In this document: positions 1 through 5,407 of the stretch, in pieces
How positions within the stretch are numbered: position 1 is the stretch's first letter
Layout: every line of letters begins with the position of its first letter
Assembly (NCBI GenBank): GCA_945875135.1
Contig: CAMCJO010000163.1
Coordinates: forward strand, 1 to 5,407
Direction: 5' to 3'
DNA: 5,407 nucleotides
DNA from: an uncultured Porphyromonas sp.
GTDB taxonomy: Bacteria; Bacteroidota; Bacteroidia; Bacteroidales; Porphyromonadaceae
Made by a program: the position numbers and the translations under genes
The notes under the pieces: generated by a model
Database searches by the model: none
Told to the model about the DNA's origin: nothing
Seen by the model: the letters and a program-made list of their open reading frames with translations, nothing else

Positions 1-51
1 ACTACGCCCCGTGTGGACTTTCACCACAGATCTATGACATGCCCGTCATAC
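1..51 (-). mobile_element. 5' end of a group II intron (probably class IIC), cut by the window edge
   Basis: Read on the minus strand from base 51, the sequence opens with GTATGACGGGCATG, close to the conserved group II intron start GTGYG and, from memory, to the first 14 bases of the Oceanobacillus iheyensis class IIC intron (GTGTGCCCGGCATG, 11 of 14 the same without gaps). Twelve bases later comes GGTGAAAGTCC. This forms a 5-bp stem (TGTGG/CCACA, bases 12-16 and 24-28) closed by a TGAAAGT loop, where the O. iheyensis intron has GGGTGAGAGTCCC. Such an intron is a self-splicing ribozyme and retroelement that usually carries a reverse transcriptase/maturase gene. Its position directly after the T-rich tail of an intrinsic terminator, on the same strand, is the classic class IIC target. 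Domains Id to VI, any reverse transcriptase and the 3' junction would lie left of base 1. The third base is A where G is usual. The class call is inferred, and whether the element is whole or a fragment cannot be seen. Confidence 0.72.
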
Positions 52-93
52 AAAACAAAACTTCGGAAGAACCACGTGGCTCTTCCGAAGTTT
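52..93 (-). terminator. intrinsic terminator of the C10 protease gene
   Basis: Bases 58-70 and 81-93 are perfect 13-base inverted repeats (core CTTCGGAAGA/TCTTCCGAAG). In minus-strand RNA the stem extends by a G-U wobble (80/71) and two C-G pairs, giving about 16 bp closed by an ACGU loop. On the plus strand that wobble would be an A-C mismatch. The minus-strand stem is followed by a T-rich tail (TTTTGTTTT, bases 60-52, its first three T's also pairing at the stem base). Both facts point to termination of leftward transcription, 84 bases past the protease stop. The tail runs directly into the putative group II intron start, so it would also serve as the intron's insertion site. Confidence 0.85.
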
Positions 94-117
94 CAATTGA
101 TACGTACGCCTTACTGT

Positions 118-146
118 GTACCCCTCACAAATTGTCGTGAGGGTAC
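118..146 (-). other. imperfect inverted repeat in the 3' untranslated region of the protease gene
   Basis: GTACCCTCAC (minus strand, bases 146-137) can pair with GTGAGGGGTAC (128-118), leaving one bulged base and an 8-base loop. The stem is about 10 bp. No T-run follows it on either strand, so it is unlikely to be a simple intrinsic terminator. It lies 31 bases past the protease stop and upstream of the real terminator. It could act as a 3' mRNA-protecting hairpin or be a remnant of a repeat; the sequence does not decide. The remaining bases from 94 to 176 show no ORF. Confidence 0.5.
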
Positions 147-176
147 TGATGTCCTCAACGCATAGGTGTACAGGGT

Positions 177-2786
177 CTAGAGTACTTTAGCCACTCTTAG
201 TAGCTCTCCAGTATTGCTAAACATCAGTAAGACCATACCTGTATGTGACGCTGGTAGTGGTAGCGTCACACTACAAGAGTCAGTAGAGACACTCGCTGTG
301 GCGATCTGTAGCCCAGTGAGGTCGTGTAGCGACACCGAGGTTACCCCCTCGGGGAGCTTTATGTGCATCAAGTCTTTTTCGATGATGACCCTTAGGTCGT
401 CATCCTGCACTATAGATGTGATGTGTGCTGGGGCATTAGAGATCTCAACAAGATAGGTGAGCTGACCAAAGAGCCGAGGGTCATCGCTTTCGCCTGGAGA
501 CATACGCACTAGGTACTCCACACCCGTCTTAAGCTTCTTGAGAGTCGTTTTATCAAACGTTGGTACGATGGAAACCTCCTCTTTAGATGCAATGGGTAGC
601 GTCTTGAGACCTAGACTGCCCAGCACCTTGAAGGTCTTCTTTTCAAAAAGCACGATAGAGTATGCAAAGATCCCTTCAGGACCTAAGTTGGAGACTTTAA
701 ATGGAGGAAAAGTCTCGGTGTCTAAGTTGATAACGATATGCCCAGCGGGGGGCTCACAGACATAGGTCGGATGACTATACTTCTCTCCCAGAGCGACATC
801 TACATATGCTTCGTCTCCAAGATCTAGAAGCCGATCTGTCGAGGCTGAGTAAATCTGCGGTGAATCGGCAGTACGTGACTGATAGTACAACTTTATATGC
901 TGTTTCCCTGGGGCTAAGGGGAATTTGTGCGTGTTGATCCTCAACTGTTTCTCAGAGTTGGCTGGTACGTAAACAAACCCACCTCCTAGATGACCGAAAT
1001 CGCCTAGATCTTCGTCGTCTGTTATGAACTTTATTTCGCCATAAAACTCACGAGAGGTCGGATTCTTGACCATCAAGTCAAAGTAACAGTCGTCATAAGC
1101 TACAAGATGACTCTCGAGTGATCCTGCCACATAATCCAAACGTGCAGGAGCATGATAAGGAGATACCTCAATGGCTCCATCACTGTCGACTACAATCTGT
1201 AAGTCAAAGATATAGTCTTGAAAGGGCTCAGCAAGCTGTGGCAACGAGTCTCGCTCGAGCTGTACGAGTACTGCGGTGTAATACTTCCCCTGAGGTAAAT
1301 CTCCAAGCGATAAGGAGAGCGGAATGGGGTTGTTAGAGAGAGCGGTGCCCTCTGGGTAATCAATTCTTTTGTTACCAAGGTCGTAGCTTTGAATTACTTC
1401 ATCGGATTCTTGATTGCGTATTTGAAGCGTTATGTCACCATAGAGATTGAAGAAGTTCTCTTGGAATACATATAGGTTCAGTTGCAACTGTTTAAGCTCT
1501 CTCTGATAGTCGTATCCCAAGCTACATCCGATTATGGGTCGAGGTTGCGCCCCTGGATTGTCTTCTCTACGTGGTACAAAGTGCTTAAAAATCAGCTGAT
1601 GCTCATTGTAGGTCCCATACTGAGCCCCAATCCCTGTTACGGTTGGGATAAGAGCCTCAAGTCTATAAAACCCGTTGCCGATACCATCCCATCCCCAGTT
1701 GAAGTGAAAAAAGTCATCGTCCGTGTATCCGTCACATACAAAGGCGTGACCACCTCCACGTGAGCTACCTGTATGATATACAGGTCTGTGAGCATCTAGC
1801 TCCTCTTTGATCATCTGGTACCATGCTTCTGAGGAAAAGAAACCTCTGTTGTAAAACATCATCGAGTCACTGTACGAGAAATAACGTCTCATAGCCTCCC
1901 CAACAAGCGAGGAATAGGCTCCACTACCACTCGTACTATACTGCATATTCACCGATATGCCTACATGCAAGAGCAGAGTGGAGAGAGCTTCACGTTGTGC
2001 TTCCGTAGCTGTAGAGACAACTTCTTGATCTATGACCTTAGACGCTTTAGCAGGCATATTTGCCCAGTCATAATCTATCTCAAAATTAGCCGAGAGCGTC
2101 TTCTTACTACCAGTGTCAGTATACGAATGTGATCCTTTGCCTCGCTTAGGCCACTGATAGTAACGCATGATCTGGGCAGCTGCGATAGCAACACATCCCA
2201 CAGGGCAATGCTCTTTTTTCCCGCTAAGTGAATTTTCGAGAATTGGCGTTTTATCCCAAAAGGGATCGGTCTGCCCCCACTCTATACCATCTATCGCCAA
2301 TAGTGGAGCCACTACGATCGAGCCAGGAGACGGAGTTTGTAGGTCATTGACTATCCGAAGGTCTATGGGTAGCTGCGCTGCCGCCTGTCGGTAATCATCA
2401 AGCCAAAGCTGTGCTGCCTCTGGCAAATGGTCAAGATCAAATATCTCGCTGTCGGAGTATGCCAGTACATGATGCATACGGTCATCGCCAGCTACTATTA
2501 CAAAGCCTGGAGCTTTATGACGAGTGAAGACATAATAAGCTACGGGCTCTGTAGGTTGCGTAATACGTAACCCAGAAGAGCTTTTGGTCGCTTTGCCTGT
2601 TGTGTAGACCATTTGAATCAGATCTAGACCCGTAGTGATGGATATATTCCGCCGTTGGCTTACGCTGTGTAGCAGATAGTTTGATGCTATACGCTCAGCT
2701 TGCTGAGGAGTTATAGGACCCGCATAGAGTGACATAGTGATGAGTCCCAGCAGGCATATAAAAAGCGGTATTCTACGACAATTCAT
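177..2786 (-). CDS. C10 family (streptopain/PrtT-like) secreted cysteine protease with T9SS sorting domain
   Basis: This 869-residue protein is a papain-fold protease of MEROPS family C10, resembling Streptococcus pyogenes SpeB and Porphyromonas PrtT. Residues 1-22 form a signal peptide (basic MNCRR, hydrophobic core, likely cleavage after LYA). Residues 23 to about 145 look like the Spi inhibitor/propeptide that keeps C10 enzymes inactive until cleaved. The catalytic domain spans about 158-405: nucleophile Cys198 in GCVAIAAAQIMRYYQWP, catalytic His347 in GGGHAFVCDGY, and HFNWGWDG (361-368) matching the SpeB NWGWxG loop. Residues 410-790 are beta-rich and resemble no domain I can name. About 795-869 is a T9SS type A sorting domain, so the enzyme is expected to cross the outer membrane and be anchored or released there. 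At 869 residues it is far longer than SpeB (about 398) but close to PrtT-type enzymes. The ATG at 2786 is chosen because the signal peptide follows directly; AT-rich sequence rather than a Shine-Dalgarno site precedes it. No convincing promoter lies in the 98-base gap upstream. Family call is firm; substrate is unknown. Confidence 0.93.
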   Translation of the reverse strand: MNCRRIPLFICLLGLITMSLYAGPITPQQAERIASNYLLHSVSQRRNISITTGLDLIQMVYTTGKATKSSSGLRITQPTEPVAYYVFTRHKAPGFVIVAGDDRMHHVLAYSDSEIFDLDHLPEAAQLWLDDYRQAAAQLPIDLRIVNDLQTPSPGSIVVAPLLAIDGIEWGQTDPFWDKTPILENSLSGKKEHCPVGCVAIAAAQIMRYYQWPKRGKGSHSYTDTGSKKTLSANFEIDYDWANMPAKASKVIDQEVVSTATEAQREALSTLLLHVGISVNMQYSTSGSGAYSSLVGEAMRRYFSYSDSMMFYNRGFFSSEAWYQMIKEELDAHRPVYHTGSSRGGGHAFVCDGYTDDDFFHFNWGWDGIGNGFYRLEALIPTVTGIGAQYGTYNEHQLIFKHFVPRREDNPGAQPRPIIGCSLGYDYQRELKQLQLNLYVFQENFFNLYGDITLQIRNQESDEVIQSYDLGNKRIDYPEGTALSNNPIPLSLSLGDLPQGKYYTAVLVQLERDSLPQLAEPFQDYIFDLQIVVDSDGAIEVSPYHAPARLDYVAGSLESHLVAYDDCYFDLMVKNPTSREFYGEIKFITDDEDLGDFGHLGGGFVYVPANSEKQLRINTHKFPLAPGKQHIKLYYQSRTADSPQIYSASTDRLLDLGDEAYVDVALGEKYSHPTYVCEPPAGHIVINLDTETFPPFKVSNLGPEGIFAYSIVLFEKKTFKVLGSLGLKTLPIASKEEVSIVPTFDKTTLKKLKTGVEYLVRMSPGESDDPRLFGQLTYLVEISNAPAHITSIVQDDDLRVIIEKDLMHIKLPEGVTSVSLHDLTGLQIATASVSTDSCSVTLPLPASHTGMVLLMFSNTGELLRVAKVL

Positions 2787-2838
2787 CAGCTGTTATCAAT
2801 TAAATGACCTGTAAAAACAGAGTGAGTTAATGAATATA

Positions 2839-2873
2839 GCAAGGGTAGCTCTTTATCCAAGAGCTACCCTTGC
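2839..2873 (-). terminator. hairpin terminator between the leucine-rich repeat gene and the protease gene
   Basis: Bases 2839-2853 (GCAAGGGTAGCTCTT) and 2859-2873 are a perfect 15-bp inverted repeat with a 5-base loop. The stem starts 11 bases past the TAA stop of the leucine-rich repeat gene. After a two-base mismatch, four more A-T pairs can extend it (2833-2836 with 2876-2879). The minus-strand tail (TATATTCATT) is AT-rich but has no solid T-run, so termination may be partial and some transcripts could continue into the protease gene. The perfect symmetry gives no strand preference by itself; orientation is assigned from the gene it follows. Confidence 0.7.
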
Positions 2874-2884
2874 ATTATTAGAAA

Positions 2885-5272
2885 TTAGAGGTATAGCTTA
2901 TATACTTGATCTGCGATCTTGAGTAGATACACTCCCTGTGGCAGATTAGCTACATCAATAGTACAAGACTGTTGCTGAGTAAGCTCCTCATGTACTGCCA
3001 CCCCCTCTACGTTGTATAGAGCTAGGGTATGACCTACGAGAGTCTTAGGCAAGACAACAACGAGGTGGTCATCACAATGGACTATGTCCAAAGCTTCACC
3101 ATCAATACGATCTATACCTACATGCTCGCCACCATAGGGAACATCAATCGTATATTCGGGATCGTCAGGATCTTTGTCTATTGCATAGACCTTCCAGTTG
3201 AGAGACTTAGCCACGTCAATCCAAAAAGCATGGACATCATTTTCGTCATCCTTGGAGGTCAGATTCTTAACATACAGCTCCCCTTTATCAGGCTTCTCAT
3301 AACCAGGCAATGGCTTATTTCGATCAGGAAGATGCTGGATAATATCTGCCACAGCATCTTTGCTGAGCTTGTTTGTGTAGAAAGATAGTAGTACTAAATC
3401 GGGAGCATTAAACTTAATTTCGGTCAGCTTGTTGTCATCAACATAGAGGTAACGCAACTTCTTGTTTGCTGTCATATCCACCTTAGTGAGTTTATTGCGA
3501 TTTACAAAAAGCGTACGTAGCTCTGGATTATCTTTGGTATCTATGGATGTCAATCCTAGATCTACCATTATGAGCATTTTGAGCGGTCCATAGATGGTTA
3601 ACGTTTGAGCCTCTACAGGACGATTAAAGCCTCCGTTCTTGTTAGAACTTTCCTCTGATTCATCAAACTTACCATTGCCGTTGAAGTCTACCCATATTGT
3701 CGAATTACCATCATCTGCAAGGTATGTCCCATAAAAGGCAAAGTCCCACTTTTTCTCTCCTCCAGGAGTCAAGTCTGTGACAAAAGTCATATGGGGCTGA
3801 TCTGTCGTATAAGGACACTCTGCAAAGGTCGCAATGATCTCAGTGTCACTCTCCACAACAAGCTGATAACGCTGACCCGTAGTCTCATTTACTTTCTTTA
3901 GGTCCTCATCTCCTGCGACAAGGCTTTTTAGCCAAAAGCCCTCTGGACGAGTAAAAGTTACCGTAACGACAGTCCCTTGAGGGAGCTTGGTGAGGTCAAG
4001 ACCGTCAGCAACCTGTAGCTCCGCAGTACCGTTACCTACAGTCTTTAGCGTAACGCTGTAAGTCGGTCCTAGAATAGGGGTATCGTTTCCATCATAAGGT
4101 ACTGGCTCCCCATTGTTATTGTCGTACACCTCCCAGTGCTTTCCATGTAGTGAGGATACGTCACCTATCGTAAGTCTATTGCCATCAGCGGGGGTAAGCT
4201 TGAGATCTACAAAGTAGCACTTCCCTGGTCTTTCTTCGGTCTTAGCTGGGAGTTGGCTTACTATTGCACTAGCTACTTCTCCTAAGAGGCGATTGTTGTA
4301 TGCATATAGGCGAGATAGTTTAGTACACCCTTCAAGCTTTAGATTAGTGAGACGGTTATTTTGACACTCAAGACGCTCGAGAGTAGACATACCAGACAGA
4401 TCAAGTGAGTAGAAGAGATTGCCTGCAATCCAAAGCTCTGCGAGTGCTGTGCAGTGAGACAGATCAATCTCCGACAGCTGATTGCCTGAGAGAGAAAGAA
4501 CCTCGAGCACATCCTGCTCTCCTAACTTGATGTGCGTAAGTTTGTTGTCGTCAAGGCTCAGCATCCATATGTTAGGCACCTTACTGAGATCTAGTTCCGT
4601 GAACTTGTTATTCCTTAGAATTACGGATGTCATATCGTCCTCAAAGTTTGGCAAGTTGATCTCCGTCAACTGATTGAAAGAAGCATCGATATTCCAAAGC
4701 TTGTTTAGCCCTGTGAGATCCAGCTTTTGAAGCTTATTTTCCCTTAGAATCAGGTCCTCGAGATTAGGGGCTTGAGGCTCCCTATCATCACCAACTGTGC
4801 CAATGCTTACCTCGGGGACAAGAGTAACTTTCGTGAGCTCATTGCCACTCAAGTTGAGTTTCTCTAAGGTGGTACAATTATGGAAGGCAACCTCCACAAG
4901 GTGATTTCCCTCTTTAGTACCACCTACACCTTGCGAGCTTACAGGCTCCATAGATAGCTCAGTAAGCTTACCGTAGATCTTCACTTCGGTAGATGCTACA
5001 GCGAATCGACTTACAGAGCCATCGTAATCTTCAATGGTCTCTCCTTCGTCCCAAGAGCCATTGTTGTTGAGGTCGATCCAAGCAGCTTCTGCTGATTCTG
5101 ATTTGGAAGCTGTGAGCTTCCACTCTCTGTTGGCAGACGTCGTCTTAAGCATAATCCAGGAGTCTTTTGAGGCGACCTCTCTGAGCCCACCACCCTCCTG
5201 AGCTGTAAGTGCCAAAGAGCACAACAGAAGCAGACAAAAGCCGACCGCTCTTTTTAGGTAACTTGTATTCAT
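2885..5272 (-). CDS. leucine-rich repeat surface protein with EF-hand-like loops and T9SS sorting domain (InlJ-like)
   Basis: A 795-residue exported protein, probably a surface adhesin. Residues 1-24 are a signal peptide (MNTSYLKRAV, hydrophobic core, cleavage after LTA before QE). Residues 67-78 (DLNNNGSWDEGE) fit the 12-residue EF-hand calcium loop. About nine leucine-rich repeats of roughly 21 residues follow (125-329; LxxLxLxxNxLTxLDL), three carrying a Cys as in HNCTTL, SHCTAL and EGCTKL, recalling the cysteine-bearing 21-residue repeats of Listeria InlJ. Residues 404-484 resemble the InlB B-repeat/bacterial repeat fold (GTVVTVTFTRPEGFWLKSL, then SDTEIIATF). A second EF-hand-like loop (529-540, DFNGNGKFDESE) and about four more leucine-rich repeats (565-640) come next. 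Residues 725-795 are a T9SS type A sorting domain ending LPQGVYLLKIADQVYKLYL. A non-catalytic binding role is inferred, since leucine-rich repeats mediate protein contacts; the ligand is unknown. The ATG at 5272 gives the signal peptide, and a Bacteroidota promoter sits about 100 bases upstream. Confidence 0.88.
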   Translation of the reverse strand: MNTSYLKRAVGFCLLLLCSLALTAQEGGGLREVASKDSWIMLKTTSANREWKLTASKSESAEAAWIDLNNNGSWDEGETIEDYDGSVSRFAVASTEVKIYGKLTELSMEPVSSQGVGGTKEGNHLVEVAFHNCTTLEKLNLSGNELTKVTLVPEVSIGTVGDDREPQAPNLEDLILRENKLQKLDLTGLNKLWNIDASFNQLTEINLPNFEDDMTSVILRNNKFTELDLSKVPNIWMLSLDDNKLTHIKLGEQDVLEVLSLSGNQLSEIDLSHCTALAELWIAGNLFYSLDLSGMSTLERLECQNNRLTNLKLEGCTKLSRLYAYNNRLLGEVASAIVSQLPAKTEERPGKCYFVDLKLTPADGNRLTIGDVSSLHGKHWEVYDNNNGEPVPYDGNDTPILGPTYSVTLKTVGNGTAELQVADGLDLTKLPQGTVVTVTFTRPEGFWLKSLVAGDEDLKKVNETTGQRYQLVVESDTEIIATFAECPYTTDQPHMTFVTDLTPGGEKKWDFAFYGTYLADDGNSTIWVDFNGNGKFDESEESSNKNGGFNRPVEAQTLTIYGPLKMLIMVDLGLTSIDTKDNPELRTLFVNRNKLTKVDMTANKKLRYLYVDDNKLTEIKFNAPDLVLLSFYTNKLSKDAVADIIQHLPDRNKPLPGYEKPDKGELYVKNLTSKDDENDVHAFWIDVAKSLNWKVYAIDKDPDDPEYTIDVPYGGEHVGIDRIDGEALDIVHCDDHLVVVLPKTLVGHTLALYNVEGVAVHEELTQQQSCTIDVANLPQGVYLLKIADQVYKLYL
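3128..3796 (-). repeat. module B of the internal duplication in the leucine-rich repeat protein (residues 493-715)
   Basis: This is the second, shorter copy of the module. Its landmarks come in the same order as in the first copy: WVDFNGNGKFDESE (527-540), TIYGPLKML (559-567), about four leucine-rich repeats, DIIQHLP (643-649), GELYVKNL (664-671), NWKVY (692-696) and VPYGG (711-715). The EF-hand-like loop keeps Asp529, Asn531, Asn533, Gly534, Asp537 and Glu540. It has about five fewer repeats than module A, as expected if repeats were gained or lost after the duplication. The copies are clearly diverged, so the duplication is not recent. Confidence 0.65.
4088..5164 (-). repeat. module A of the internal duplication in the leucine-rich repeat protein (residues 37-395)
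   Basis: This is the first, longer copy. Matching landmarks are WIDLNNNGSWDEGE (65-78), KIYGKLTEL (98-106), about nine leucine-rich repeats, AIVSQLP (336-342), KCYFVDLKL (351-359), HWEVY (379-383) and VPYDG (391-395). The EF-hand-like loop keeps Asp67, Asn69, Asn71, Gly72, Asp75 and Glu78. The cap region after the repeats (about 330-395) is shared with module B and matches no domain I can name. The two copies are separated by the InlB-B-repeat-like domain. Confidence 0.65.
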
Positions 5273-5369
5273 ACTGTTATATATTAGGGATTAAACAATG
5301 ATCGCTCTTTACACACCAATCACCACAAGGGGGGTGCAACCGTCTCACGAGATGAGCATAACCTTTACT
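5273..5369 (-). other. 5' untranslated leader of the leucine-rich repeat gene
   Basis: If transcription starts a few bases after the -7 element, the leader is about 95 bases. Nothing resembling a Shine-Dalgarno site precedes the ATG; the last 20 bases are AT-rich, as is usual for translation starts in Bacteroidota. Short complementary pieces exist (TCTC/GAGA near 5342-5351, CACC/GGTG near 5321-5336), but they are too short to support a riboswitch or attenuator. No upstream ORF of note is seen. Confidence 0.4.
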
Positions 5370-5373
5370 GCTC

Positions 5374-5405
5374 CAAAGATACAATTATAATTTGTAACTT
5401 GCAAA
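5374..5405 (-). promoter_or_regulatory. Bacteroidota-type primary sigma promoter for the leucine-rich repeat gene
   Basis: On the minus strand, TATCTTTG (bases 5381-5374) matches the Bacteroidota -7 consensus TAnnTTTG at every fixed position. A TTTG (-33 element) lies at 5405-5402, separated by 20 bases, within the usual spacing for this sigma-factor class. The sequence between is AT-rich. Predicted transcription starts near 5367-5370, about 95 bases before the ATG. The -33 element sits two bases from the window edge, so any operator further upstream cannot be seen. Confidence 0.72.
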
Positions 5406-5407
5406 CG

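Noticed and set aside
33..50. Inverted repeat TATGAC/GTCATA as an insertion sequence end or independent hairpin
   Set aside because: Its 6-bp arms fall inside the putative group II intron start, which explains the region better. No transposase or matching distant repeat is visible.
214..765. Two plus-strand open frames of 75-80 codons near the protease 3' end
   Set aside because: Both are rich in Ser, Thr and Val in a way typical of antisense translation and lie inside the protease gene.
1482..1763. Plus-strand open frame of 93 codons
   Set aside because: It is antisense to the conserved catalytic part of the protease, including the His347 and NWGWDG codons, and its translation has no protein-like pattern.
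2831..2860. Possible protease promoter, TTG (2860-2858) with a 19-base spacer to TATATTCA (2838-2831) on the minus strand
   Set aside because: The -7 part matches only the TA and TT of TAnnTTTG, and the -33 part would lie in the loop of the terminator hairpin. Too weak to annotate.
3029..3388. Plus-strand open frame of 119 codons
   Set aside because: It lies wholly inside the leucine-rich repeat gene on the other strand, over its sorting domain and cap region. It has no recognisable motif and no promoter.
5320..5352. Small hairpins in the leader as a riboswitch or attenuator
   Set aside because: Stems are only four base pairs and no known aptamer pattern or terminator/antiterminator pair was found.

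Overview
The window reads as a piece of a Porphyromonas-like Bacteroidota chromosome. Two large genes lie on the minus strand and fill most of it. Both encode exported proteins with an N-terminal signal peptide and a C-terminal domain of the type IX secretion system (T9SS) type A sorting class, a hallmark of Porphyromonas, Prevotella, Tannerella and relatives. The only recognisable promoter is of the Bacteroidota kind (TTTG, 20 bases, TAnnTTTG), and neither start codon has an obvious Shine-Dalgarno sequence. The genus is inferred from protein style, chiefly a PrtT-like C10 protease and an InlJ-like leucine-rich repeat protein.

Layout in the direction of transcription, from right to left. A promoter at 5374-5405 leads into a leader of about 95 bases. 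Then comes a 795-residue leucine-rich repeat surface protein (2885-5272), built from two copies of one module (EF-hand-like loop, leucine-rich repeats, cap region) around an InlB-B-repeat-like domain. A perfect 15-bp hairpin (2839-2873) follows its stop. Ninety-eight bases after that stop begins an 869-residue C10 (streptopain/SpeB family) cysteine protease (177-2786) with a Spi-type propeptide, an intact Cys/His catalytic pair, beta-rich spacer domains and a T9SS sorting domain. The bases after it hold an imperfect inverted repeat (118-146) and a strong intrinsic terminator (52-93).

The most notable signal is at the left edge. Immediately after the terminator's T-rich tail, the minus strand of bases 51-1 reads like the first 51 bases of a bacterial group II intron: a GTATG start, a GGGCATG block, and a short stem with a TGAAAGT loop. 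Insertion just behind an intrinsic terminator is the known habit of class IIC introns. The rest of the intron lies outside the window.

The two proteins would probably act together at the cell surface, one as a host- or matrix-binding protein and the other as a protease. No functional link beyond adjacency and a shared secretion route can be shown. No tRNA, rRNA, CRISPR array or plus-strand gene was seen.
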